DNA of 64,000 nt from an uncultured Clostridia bacterium (GTDB taxonomy: Bacteria; Bacillota; Clostridia; UBA1381): assembly GCA_959602045.1 (NCBI GenBank), contig CAUGRT010000008.1, positions 1-64,000 on the forward strand. The letters run 5' to 3'. The notes beneath the pieces were generated by a model. It saw only the letters and a program-made list of their open reading frames with translations. It had not been told where the DNA came from and did no database searches. A program made the translations under genes and the position numbers. Positions 34,883-42,231 of the stretch are shown in pieces (positions within the stretch are counted from its first letter, which is position 1; each line of letters begins with the position of its first letter).

Positions 34883-35492
34883 CCTTCCGTTCCCCCTTTT
34901 TGCGCAAGATATAATTTACCGTTGCCACAAGAATCCCAAGAACAATAAAACCGCCCGGCGCGAGCGTGATAACCGACATCGGCTGAATCGTCTTTCCGTA
35001 GACTGTAATATCAAAAATCGTACCTGCGCCGAAAAATTCACGAACCGCACTGATCAGCGATAGCGCCGCAGTGAATCCCAGTCCCATTCCGAGTCCGTCC
35101 ATCGCGCTGTGCCATACGCCGTTTTTTGAAGCAAACGCTTCGGCACGCGCCAGGATAATACAGTTTACCACAATCAGCGGAATAAAAATCCCCAACGAAC
35201 TGGAAAGCTCCGGCAAAAACGCATTCAGACACATCTGAATCATCGTAACAAACGCCGCAATGATAACGATATATGCCGCAATCCGCACCTTTTGCGGAAT
35301 CAGCTTTCTTAAAAGAGAGATAATGAAGTTGGAGGCGATCAGCACCGCCGTTGCACTCAACCCCATGCCAATTCCGTTTTTCAGACTTGTCGTAACGGCA
35401 AGCGTCGGACACATTCCCAACAGCTGCACAAACGTTGGGTTTTCTTTGATTAAGCCGTTCAAAAAAATCTTCAGGCTGCTTTTCTTTTCCAT
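34875..35492 (-). CDS. rnfE: Rnf complex subunit RnfE
   Basis: This 205-residue polytopic membrane subunit is the inverted partner of RnfA. The N-terminal FLNGLIKENPTFVQLLGMCPTLAVT carries the conserved Cys, and FIPLIVVNCIILARAEAFA the second. These cysteines are thought to bind a 2Fe-2S cluster between RnfA and RnfE. It lies 16 bp below rnfG and overlaps rnfA. Confidence 0.97.
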   Translation of the reverse strand: MEKKSSLKIFLNGLIKENPTFVQLLGMCPTLAVTTSLKNGIGMGLSATAVLIASNFIISLLRKLIPQKVRIAAYIVIIAAFVTMIQMCLNAFLPELSSSLGIFIPLIVVNCIILARAEAFASKNGVWHSAMDGLGMGLGFTAALSLISAVREFFGAGTIFDITVYGKTIQPMSVITLAPGGFIVLGILVATVNYILRKKGERKDG

Positions 35493-35508
35493 TCAATCGC
35501 ATCCTTTC

Positions 35509-36087
35509 CTATTTCAACATGGTTTCCGCAATTGCCGTTACGGTATCCACCGCGCGCGTTACGCCACGCGAAGTCATGGTCGCACCGGAAATTGCATTGA
35601 TTTCATGCTCATCCGCACCGGTTTTCACAACGCTGATCTCGCCGCTTTTACCGATATATTGGGAGCGGAACTCCTCTTTCTCCGCATTCGCGCCCAATCC
35701 CGGCGTTTCCTGATGCGAGATAATCTCCACTCCGGTCACACCGTCTTTTCCCACGCCGACAGCAGAACGCAGTCCGGTCGAATAGCCTTTGGTTTCCACG
35801 ATAGCGCAAATACCTACCGCCGAACCGTCTTTCTTCGCGGTATACAGCTCCACAATATCGCTTTCATACTTTGATTCCGCCGCCTGTGCCGCAGCATCCG
35901 GCTCAGTTTTATCAAAGCTGTCCGCCGCCGGCATCACCAGCTTCAGCGCATCCTGAATCTTCTTTTCATCATTTGCCGCAATCAGCGGTGCCGTTTTGTT
36001 GTTCACCACCGCCAGCAGCAGCGCCGCAATCGCCGTAATCAAAAACAGCGTTACGGATATTTTCAAAATTTCTTTTCCCTTGCTCAT
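35509..36087 (-). CDS. rnfG: Rnf complex subunit RnfG (FMN-bearing)
   Basis: This is a single N-terminal membrane helix (about 10-30) with an extracytoplasmic FMN domain. The covalent flavin site is INAISGATMTSRGVTRAVD near residue 170, where the second Thr of SGATMT carries FMN. VEIISHQETPGLGANAE is the other family hallmark. The length is 192 residues. It overlaps rnfD by four bases. Confidence 0.96.
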   Translation of the reverse strand: MSKGKEILKISVTLFLITAIAALLLAVVNNKTAPLIAANDEKKIQDALKLVMPAADSFDKTEPDAAAQAAESKYESDIVELYTAKKDGSAVGICAIVETKGYSTGLRSAVGVGKDGVTGVEIISHQETPGLGANAEKEEFRSQYIGKSGEISVVKTGADEHEINAISGATMTSRGVTRAVDTVTAIAETMLK

Positions 36088-37052
36088 GCCGTTTTTCCTC
36101 CCCTCTGCCCGAAGGACTTCGGAACGGTTGCCCGTTCAATCAGCGGAGCGGCAATATTCATCAGAATAATCGAGAATGATACCCCCTCTGGATAGCCGCC
36201 GAATTTTCGGATTACAAACGTCAGCACACCGCAGCCGATTCCGAAAATCGTCATTCCGGCAGGGGTTGTCGGCGTTGTTGTGTAATCCGTTGCCATAAAG
36301 ACCGCACCGAACATCAAGCCGCCGGTACAAAGCTGAAGCAGCGTGTACTGAACCGCGCTCATATCGCCGCGGCTGCCGAAAAAGAATGTCAAAACCGCAA
36401 ACGTCAGCACATACGCCAGCGGAATCCGCAGAGTAATGACCTTACGAATCAGCAGATAAGCCAATCCGATTAAAATCATTAACACCGAAGTTTCGCCGAT
36501 CGTCCCCGGAACAAACCCCAAAAAGGCATTGAGCAGGGACGGAACGCCCTCTGCACCGTTTTTCATCGCCGCAAGCGGTGTTGCCGAAGAAACCGCGTCC
36601 GCGCCGTAGCCCGCCATCGGATTGATAAAGGTCGTCATTGCCGACGTCCACGCAATCAGCATAAAGCACCGCGCACCCAAAGCCGGATTCATGAAGTTCT
36701 TCCCCAATCCGCCAAAAACCTGCTTGACAATCACAATCGCAAACACCGATCCGATCACCGCCATATAAACCGGCACCTCCGGCGGCAGATTCAGTGCCAG
36801 CAGCAAGCCGGTAACAACCGCCGAAAAATCATCGATCGTATTATGCTTTTTGGTAATCTTATCAAAGATAAATTCTGAAAGCATACAAGACAAAATACAA
36901 GTAATAATCAAAATTGCCGCCTTATACCCAAACACCGCACAGCCGAAAACCGCGGACGGCATCAGCGCGATAATCACATCGCACATAATGCCCGAAACCG
37001 TTGATTTCGTATGGACATGCGGCGCGGCGGATACGATATATTTATTTTCCAT
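36084..37052 (-). CDS. rnfD: Rnf complex subunit RnfD (FMN-bearing)
   Basis: This membrane subunit (322 residues, about nine or ten helices) carries covalent FMN at the Thr in DAVSSATPLAAMK near residue 155. The usual family motif is S/T-G-A-T, so SSAT is a slight variant. HVHTKSTVSGIMCDVIIALMP, VFGGLGKNFMNPALGARCF and ATDYTTTPTTPAGMTIFGIG are typical. It overlaps rnfC by 11 bp. Confidence 0.96.
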   Translation of the reverse strand: MENKYIVSAAPHVHTKSTVSGIMCDVIIALMPSAVFGCAVFGYKAAILIITCILSCMLSEFIFDKITKKHNTIDDFSAVVTGLLLALNLPPEVPVYMAVIGSVFAIVIVKQVFGGLGKNFMNPALGARCFMLIAWTSAMTTFINPMAGYGADAVSSATPLAAMKNGAEGVPSLLNAFLGFVPGTIGETSVLMILIGLAYLLIRKVITLRIPLAYVLTFAVLTFFFGSRGDMSAVQYTLLQLCTGGLMFGAVFMATDYTTTPTTPAGMTIFGIGCGVLTFVIRKFGGYPEGVSFSIILMNIAAPLIERATVPKSFGQRGGKTA

Positions 37053-38364
37053 TCTGATTCCTCCTTACCGCTTTTATCACCTCCGGCTTAAATGCCGAAA
37101 TATTCTGAAGCATATTTTTCTTCGCAGGACAGGTATAAGAGCAAAGACCACATTCAATGCAATCCAGAATCTGATACCGCTGCGCCGAAGCCAGATCGCG
37201 CTTTAATGCCGCTTCATTCAGATGATTCGGCATCAGCCGCATCGGGCAGTTCTGCACGCACTTTCCGCATCGGATACATGGCATTTCCGCGTCATACGTC
37301 ACCGGTGCCTCCTGCAATGCCACAACCGCCGAGGTTGTTTTTGCCACCGGTACATCCGTTGTATATTGAGCAAATCCCATCATCGGGCCGCCGATAATAA
37401 TTTTCTGCGGCGGAACGGTAAAGCCGCCGGCTTTCTCTATTAAATAGGAAATCGGAACTCCGAGCGGAACGCGGAAATTTGCCGGTTTTTTGATTGCGTC
37501 CCCCGATACCGTAACGATTCGGTCAATCACCGGAAGTCCCTTGACAAACGCGCGCCGGATGTTGTATACCGTATCGACATTCACAACCACCGCACCGACA
37601 TCTGCCGGAATTTTTCCGGTCGGAACACTCCGTCCCGTAATCGCCTGAATCAGCTGCTTCTCCGCACCCTGCGGATACTTCGTTTTCAGCGTTACAATCT
37701 CAATCTGATCCTTAAACCGTGCCGCACGCTTCAAAGTATCAATCGCGTCACGCTTATTGGCTTCAACGCCGATATGCGCCTTTTTCACACCCAAAAGCCG
37801 AATCAGAATCTCCGCACCCTCAAGAATTTCCTCCGGGTTCTCCAGCATCCTCCGATGATCCGCCGTAATATACGGCTCACATTCCGCGCCGTTGATAATC
37901 AAAAATTCGACCTGCTTGGGCGGATTCAGCTTAACATGCGTCGGGAATCCCGCCCCGCCCAGACCGATGATTCCGGCGTCACGAATGACCCACAGCATCT
38001 CGCGCGTAGTCAGCGCACTGACATCCTCAATCGGGTGAATCTGTTCGGAAAGCTCATACTTTTCGTCGTTTTCCACCACAACCGTGTCCACCTTTACGCC
38101 GACAGAATTGACATGAGGACAGACCTCCTTCACCATTCCCGAAACACTGCTATGTACGGGTGCGGCAACAAATTCCTCCGTATCCGCAAGCTTTTGTCCG
38201 ACCCGAACATAATCTCCTGCCTTGACGATCGGAGAAAGGGGCGCGCCCTTATGCTGATTCACCGGAAAATAATGCAGATTCGTTCCCGGCAAATCCACAA
38301 CCGGAAGCTTAGCCGTAAGCTTATGATCCGAAATATGCAGTCCGCCCTTGAATGTAAGCGCCAT
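37042..38364 (-). CDS. rnfC: Rnf complex subunit RnfC (NADH/FMN, 4Fe-4S)
   Basis: This peripheral subunit exchanges electrons with NAD. The order is an RnfC N-terminal barrel-like domain, the NADH/FMN-binding motif IRDAGIIGLGGAGFPTHVKL near residue 125, an SLBB-like part, and two 4Fe-4S motifs (CIRCGKCVQNCPM, CIECGLCSYTCPAK) near 365-415. The length is 440 residues from the ATG at 38364, which has GGAAGG in front and a GC hairpin above that. It is first in the operon rnfCDGEAB. The gene order matches Clostridial Rnf operons. Confidence 0.96.
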   Translation of the reverse strand: MALTFKGGLHISDHKLTAKLPVVDLPGTNLHYFPVNQHKGAPLSPIVKAGDYVRVGQKLADTEEFVAAPVHSSVSGMVKEVCPHVNSVGVKVDTVVVENDEKYELSEQIHPIEDVSALTTREMLWVIRDAGIIGLGGAGFPTHVKLNPPKQVEFLIINGAECEPYITADHRRMLENPEEILEGAEILIRLLGVKKAHIGVEANKRDAIDTLKRAARFKDQIEIVTLKTKYPQGAEKQLIQAITGRSVPTGKIPADVGAVVVNVDTVYNIRRAFVKGLPVIDRIVTVSGDAIKKPANFRVPLGVPISYLIEKAGGFTVPPQKIIIGGPMMGFAQYTTDVPVAKTTSAVVALQEAPVTYDAEMPCIRCGKCVQNCPMRLMPNHLNEAALKRDLASAQRYQILDCIECGLCSYTCPAKKNMLQNISAFKPEVIKAVRRNQNGK

Positions 38365-38380
38365 ATTGATCCTTCCTTTC

Positions 38381-38397
38381 TGCCGCTGCTGGCGGCA
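38381..38397 (-). promoter_or_regulatory. GC hairpin upstream of the rnfC Shine-Dalgarno
   Basis: TGCCGC and GCGGCA pair around a five-base loop, four bases above GAAAGGAAGG. It belongs to the recurring hairpin set described in the findings. Confidence 0.6.
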
Positions 38398-38416
38398 CCT
38401 TTTTCGATTTAACGTT

Positions 38417-38445
38417 ATTTTACTATATTCAAAAATAAAAAGCAA
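38417..38445 (-). promoter_or_regulatory. Promoter of the rnf operon
   Basis: TTGCTT (38445-38440), 17 bp, TAAAAT (38422-38417) on the minus strand, about 50 bp upstream of rnfC. Confidence 0.65.
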
Positions 38446-38519
38446 GAGAACGCTTTGATTTTTCTATAAGCTGATAACAAATTAAAATCTTTTTGTAACA
38501 CTTTTTTTATATTTGTGTA

Positions 38520-38548
38520 TTGATTTCGACAAAAAATCATTGTATAGT
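38520..38548 (+). promoter_or_regulatory. Promoter of the acetyltransferase gene
   Basis: TTGATT, 17 bp, TATAGT on the plus strand. If used, the transcript leader carries foldback copy E in sense orientation. Confidence 0.6.
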
Positions 38549-38611
38549 GGAATATAGTAATAAGAGTTTTCATCCGGGGTTTGTAAAATGCAGCCGTCCG
38601 AACAGAGCGGC

Positions 38612-38713
38612 AGGAATATGCATCTGTTTTTCGTTTTATGAAGGCGAGTTCTACTCCGCGCAGCGTAGCGGATGTCTGAGCCGCAATAGAACGAAAAACA
38701 GATGCATATTCCT
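38612..38713 (+). repeat. Dispersed foldback element, copy E
   Basis: Long-core copy. Arms AGGAATATGCATCTGTTTTT and AAAAACAGATGCATATTCCT pair perfectly and continue through CGTT/AACG, about 24 bp, then TTAT/ATAG with one wobble. It lies between the divergent rnfC and acetyltransferase genes. Confidence 0.93.
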
Positions 38714-38749
38714 ATCCCCGAAATTCAGCAATTATAAGGAGAGATTAGA

Positions 38750-39229
38750 ATGGAAATCAGAAAATATAATGCGGAAGATGTCGCACAAATGATTCAAATC
38801 TGGAATGAGATTGTCGAAGACGGTATCGCCTTTCCGCAGGAGGAGTGTCTGGACGAGCAATCCGGCGCGGAATTTTTCGCTGCGCAAACCTATTGCGGTG
38901 TTGCGGAAGAAAACGGAAAAATCTGCGGTCTGTACATCCTGCACCCGAATAATGTCGGACGCTGCGGCCATATTGCCAATGCCAGTTATGCAGTACGCTC
39001 CGCGCTGCGCGGCAAGCATATCGGTGAAAAACTTGTGACCGATTGCATGAAGCAGGGCTCATATCACGGATTCCGGATTCTTCAATTTAATGCCGTAGTT
39101 CGTTCCAATGCCGGCGCACGCCATTTGTATGAAAAACTCGGTTTCACACCGCTGGGCGTTATCCCCGAAGGCTTCCGCATGAAAGACGGTTCCTATGAGG
39201 ATATTGTTCCTTATTATCATACCCTATAA
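38750..39229 (+). CDS. GNAT-family N-acetyltransferase
   Basis: This 159-residue acetyl-CoA-dependent transferase resembles the L-amino-acid or phosphinothricin acetyltransferase group. It opens MEIRKYNAEDVAQMIQIWNE. The CoA-binding region is RSALRGKHIGEKLVTDCMKQ near residue 85, and LYEKLGFTPLGVIPEGFRMKDG closes the fold. The substrate is unknown. AAGGAGAG lies before the ATG. It is a single-gene unit preceding the rpmH promoter. Confidence 0.85.
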   Translation: MEIRKYNAEDVAQMIQIWNEIVEDGIAFPQEECLDEQSGAEFFAAQTYCGVAEENGKICGLYILHPNNVGRCGHIANASYAVRSALRGKHIGEKLVTDCMKQGSYHGFRILQFNAVVRSNAGARHLYEKLGFTPLGVIPEGFRMKDGSYEDIVPYYHTL

Positions 39230-39289
39230 TCCATCCGCGAAAGAGCGGCGGCAGCATTTCAAAAAATAAAAAAATATTTAAAAAATATC

Positions 39290-39318
39290 TTGACAAACCC
39301 ATATAAATCCTGTATAAT
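39290..39318 (+). promoter_or_regulatory. Strong promoter of rpmH
   Basis: TTGACA (39290-39295), exactly 17 bp, TATAAT (39313-39318): both elements are consensus. The start codon is 77 bp below. Confidence 0.93.
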
Positions 39319-39394
39319 GATTTATGGTGTCTAATTTTTTTGGAATAAGGACAATCAATCGGGATTGTTGAATCGAACAGGGAGGTGCTATAAT

Positions 39395-39529
39395 ATGAAA
39401 ATGACATTTCAACCGAAAAAGCGTCAGAGAGCAAAAGAACACGGCTTCAGAAAAAGAATGGCTACTAAATCGGGAAGAAAGATTTTGGCTTCAAGAAGAC
39501 AAAAAGGCAGAAAGTCTTTGACAGCGTAA
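39395..39529 (+). CDS. rpmH: 50S ribosomal protein L34
   Basis: This 44-residue, very basic ribosomal protein begins MKMTFQPKKRQRAKEHGFRKR with RMATKSGRKILASRRQKGRK near the end, the invariant L34 pattern. GGAGG lies nine bases before the ATG. It is the first gene of the rpmH-rnpA-yidD-yidC-jag cluster that normally flanks dnaA and the replication origin, although no dnaA is found upstream here. Confidence 0.98.
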   Translation: MKMTFQPKKRQRAKEHGFRKRMATKSGRKILASRRQKGRKSLTA

Positions 39530-39590
39530 GCGGATTAATAACCGGGCAAAAAGCTATGCGCTTTTTGCCTTTTATATTATAATCGAAATT

Positions 39591-39935
39591 ATGAAAATTA
39601 CAGAGAATACAGAAAGCCTGAAACGAAACAATGATTTTCGTCGGCTTTACCGCAGAGGAAAAAATGCCGTTGGCGGCTATACGGCGGTCTACGTCATGAA
39701 AAACCGGCTCGGTCAAAACCGTCTTGGTCTGACCGTCAGCAAAACCGTCGGCAAAGCTACCGTGCGCAGCAGAACCAAACGCCTTTTGCGCGAATGTTAC
39801 CGCGGCGTTTCGGACAAGCTCCCCTCCGGCTATGATTTTATCTTCGTGGCAAGGAGCAGAGCCGTCGGGAAATCACTGGATCAGCTTCAGCGGGATTTGA
39901 GCTACGTGCTTAAAAAATTAGAAGTTATAAAATAA
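39591..39935 (+). CDS. rnpA: Ribonuclease P protein component
   Basis: This is the protein subunit of RNase P, which trims tRNA 5' ends. The 114-residue protein has LKRNNDFRRLYRRGKNA, NRLGLTVSKTVGKATVRSRTKRLLRECYR (the RNR-type RNA-binding motif) and YDFIFVARSRAV. It lies 61 bp below rpmH and its stop overlaps the yidD start. Confidence 0.97.
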   Translation: MKITENTESLKRNNDFRRLYRRGKNAVGGYTAVYVMKNRLGQNRLGLTVSKTVGKATVRSRTKRLLRECYRGVSDKLPSGYDFIFVARSRAVGKSLDQLQRDLSYVLKKLEVIK

Positions 39936-40147
39936 TGAAACGGATTCTCATATTTTTAATTGATTTTTACAGACACCATATTTCACCGTATAAGGGCGGA
40001 GCTTGCTGCAGATTTATTCCGACCTGTTCACAATACGCTAAAGAAGCGATCGAAAAATACGGTGCCTGCAAGGGCGGATATCTCGCCGTCAGACGGCTTC
40101 TCCGATGTCACCCCTTTCATAAAGGCGGGTATGATCCCGTACCATAA
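39935..40147 (+). CDS. yidD: Membrane protein insertion efficiency factor YidD
   Basis: This 70-residue protein helps YidC-dependent membrane insertion. It has the full family signature: YRHHISPYKGGACCRFIPTCSQYAKEAIEKYG and RRLLRCHPFHKGGYDPVP. Translation is coupled to rnpA (TAATG-type overlap). The N-terminal amphipathic helix likely lies on the membrane. Confidence 0.97.
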   Translation: MKRILIFLIDFYRHHISPYKGGACCRFIPTCSQYAKEAIEKYGACKGGYLAVRRLLRCHPFHKGGYDPVP

Positions 40148-40176
40148 CACAATGCAGCAGAGAGGAAACAGGACGT

Positions 40177-41130
40177 ATGTTTGAATATCTGATTACACGT
40201 CCCCTGGGCTGGATCATCGAACAGATTTACAGCCTTGTGGCAAATTATGGTTTTGCGATTATTATATTTACTGTCATCATTAAGCTAATACTGCTTCCGC
40301 TGAATGTAAAATCGCAGAAAGCAATGAGAAAGCAGCAAAAAATACAACCGGTTTTACAGGAATTACAAAAAAAATATGCAAATGATCAGGAAAAGCTGCA
40401 AAAAGAAATGATGAAGCTCTATAAAGAGAACAACATCTCCATGACCGGCGGTTGTCTGCCGATGCTCATTCAGATGCCAATTCTGGTAGGTCTTTATCAG
40501 GTTATCCAAAAACCGCTCTCCTATCTGATTGGCGTAGACTGGATGCAGCAAGCAGTAATCGACAAGGTGTACATGCTCCGTGATGCGATGGCGGCGTCTA
40601 TCGGAAATCTGGCAACCCAGACAGAAGAAATGCTGGCAAGAGCATCACAGATACAGCTTTCCCAATGGGCAAATATCGTAAACGGTCCGAACGATCCGTG
40701 GGTAATCAACTTCAATTTCTTAGGATTGAACCTGGCAAACACGCCGTCAGCCGCATTAAATTACATTATGCGCCTTGACTTTTCGGACTGGAGCATCATT
40801 GCATTATTGTTAATTCCGATTCTCGCGATTGTATCGCAGCTTCTTACAACCAAGCTGACGCAGGTACAGAGCGGACAGACGAATGACAATGATTCATCCA
40901 ATACCGCAAACCAAATGAGTAAGTCAATGATGATGATGATGCCGATCATGACGGGAGTCTTTACTTTCACACTCCCCTCCGGAATCGGAATTTACTGGAT
41001 CATCTCATCCTTGGTGCAGTTAGTACAGCAGCTTGCTTTAAACAAATATTTTGATAGTAAAGGGGACGACATTGAAATAAAAACCCCGGAAAGGAAGCAG
41101 CTCCATGGAAAAAAGAGCAAAAAACGTTGA
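40177..41130 (+). CDS. yidC: Membrane protein insertase YidC/OxaI
   Basis: This insertase places and folds membrane proteins with or without Sec. The 317-residue Gram-positive-type protein has five membrane helices. The first is near 15-40 (NYGFAIIIFTVIIKLILLPL), with a positive charge in the groove (KLILLP). A cytoplasmic hairpin follows (KSQKAMRKQQKIQPVLQELQ; NISMTGGCLPMLIQMPILVGLY). It lacks the lipobox found in some SpoIIIJ-type proteins. The tail is basic. The end overlaps jag by 26 bp. Confidence 0.96.
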   Translation: MFEYLITRPLGWIIEQIYSLVANYGFAIIIFTVIIKLILLPLNVKSQKAMRKQQKIQPVLQELQKKYANDQEKLQKEMMKLYKENNISMTGGCLPMLIQMPILVGLYQVIQKPLSYLIGVDWMQQAVIDKVYMLRDAMAASIGNLATQTEEMLARASQIQLSQWANIVNGPNDPWVINFNFLGLNLANTPSAALNYIMRLDFSDWSIIALLLIPILAIVSQLLTTKLTQVQSGQTNDNDSSNTANQMSKSMMMMMPIMTGVFTFTLPSGIGIYWIISSLVQLVQQLALNKYFDSKGDDIEIKTPERKQLHGKKSKKR

Positions 41131-42094
41131 AACAGCAATTGCAGAAGCGTTAAAAGAATTGAACGTAACACAGGACAAAGTAAATATTGAAATCATCGAA
41201 GAAGGCAGCAAAGGCTTTTTAGGCTTGGGCGCAAAGGACGCGGTGATCCGCGTAACGCTGAAAGAGAGCGCACCGGCTGCACCGAAGGTTCAGCAACCGC
41301 AGGCAGCCGCACCGATCACTGAGAAAAAGCCCGTTGCGAAAAAAGCACCGCGGAGAGTGGTAAAAACCGATATGGGAACGCCGGAAGAAGCGGCAAAGAA
41401 ATTCCTCGGTGACATTTTCAAGGCAATGGATCTGGAGGTTCAGATTACAACCCGAACCGAAGATGACACGATCATCATTGAGCTTGCCGGTGACAACATG
41501 GGAATCGTAATCGGCAAAAGAGGTGACACGCTAGACAGCCTTCAGTATCTGACTTCATTGGTTGTCAACCAATGCTCGGAGGATTATATTAAAGTATCCA
41601 TTGATACGGAAAACTATCGTGAAAAGAGAACGGAAGCCTTACTGGCATTATCCAACCGTTTGGCGGAAAAGGTTGAGAAAACAGGAAGAAAGTTCACTTT
41701 GGAGCCGATGAATCCTTACGAAAGACGGATTATCCACTCCAACCTTCAGGACAACCCTGCCGTTACTACCTATTCCATCGGTCAGGAGCCATACAGAAAG
41801 GTCGTTATTGCCGCAAAGAATGCAAAGCCTGCATTTAAAAAGAACGGCAGCTATCACAAAAACAGAAAACCCCGGCATGATTTTGATACTTCGGAACGCC
41901 ATGCATCCTACAAGAGCACGGTATCGGACTATAAAGAGAACGTAAAGAAATCCGAAGAACCCGTAACCGCCGAGAAAAAAGGAAGCTACACAACCACCTA
42001 TAAGGCGGACTTCAAACCGCAGCAGCACAAAGCACAGTATGCCTCATTCGAGGAATACCTCGCAGCGCAGGAAGCGGCAAAGAACGAAGATTAA
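41105..42094 (+). CDS. jag: Jag/KhpB RNA-binding protein
   Basis: This RNA-binding protein, linked in Gram-positives to cell elongation and small-RNA regulation, has three parts: a Jag-N domain (about 1-55, ELNVTQDKVNIEIIEEGSKGFLGLGAKDAVI), a KH domain (about 95-170, GIVIGKRGDTLDSLQYLTSLVVN) and an R3H domain (about 175-240, PMNPYERRIIHSNLQDNPAVTTYS). A long charged C-terminal tail of about 80 residues, rich in Lys/His/Ser/Tyr, is present and longer than I would expect. An Ala/Pro linker separates Jag-N and KH. It is coupled to yidC and followed by a clear terminator. Confidence 0.94.
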   Translation: MEKRAKNVETAIAEALKELNVTQDKVNIEIIEEGSKGFLGLGAKDAVIRVTLKESAPAAPKVQQPQAAAPITEKKPVAKKAPRRVVKTDMGTPEEAAKKFLGDIFKAMDLEVQITTRTEDDTIIIELAGDNMGIVIGKRGDTLDSLQYLTSLVVNQCSEDYIKVSIDTENYREKRTEALLALSNRLAEKVEKTGRKFTLEPMNPYERRIIHSNLQDNPAVTTYSIGQEPYRKVVIAAKNAKPAFKKNGSYHKNRKPRHDFDTSERHASYKSTVSDYKENVKKSEEPVTAEKKGSYTTTYKADFKPQQHKAQYASFEEYLAAQEAAKNED

Positions 42095-42100
42095 TGAATA

Positions 42101-42150
42101 CAGCCGGAACACCTTGCATAGATTGTTATGCAGACGTTTCCGGCTGTTTT
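42101..42150 (+). terminator. Terminator of rpmH-jag
   Basis: CAGCCGGAA pairs with TTCCGGCTG around an internal GCATA-TATGC hairpin and is followed by TTTTGTT. Confidence 0.88.
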
Positions 42151-42231
42151 GTTATTCGAGAATCCGTCTGATTCATCTCCCGGTCTTACGATTACAAATC
42201 GTATAATTACACAGAAAGGAAAAAATCTATA

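Noticed and set aside
38540..38792. Small open frames across foldback copies encoding a recurring GEFYSAQRSGCLSRN-like peptide (also at 29303-29587)
   Set aside because: The shared peptide is just the translation of the conserved repeat core. The frames lack ribosome-binding sites and run through the hairpin arms.
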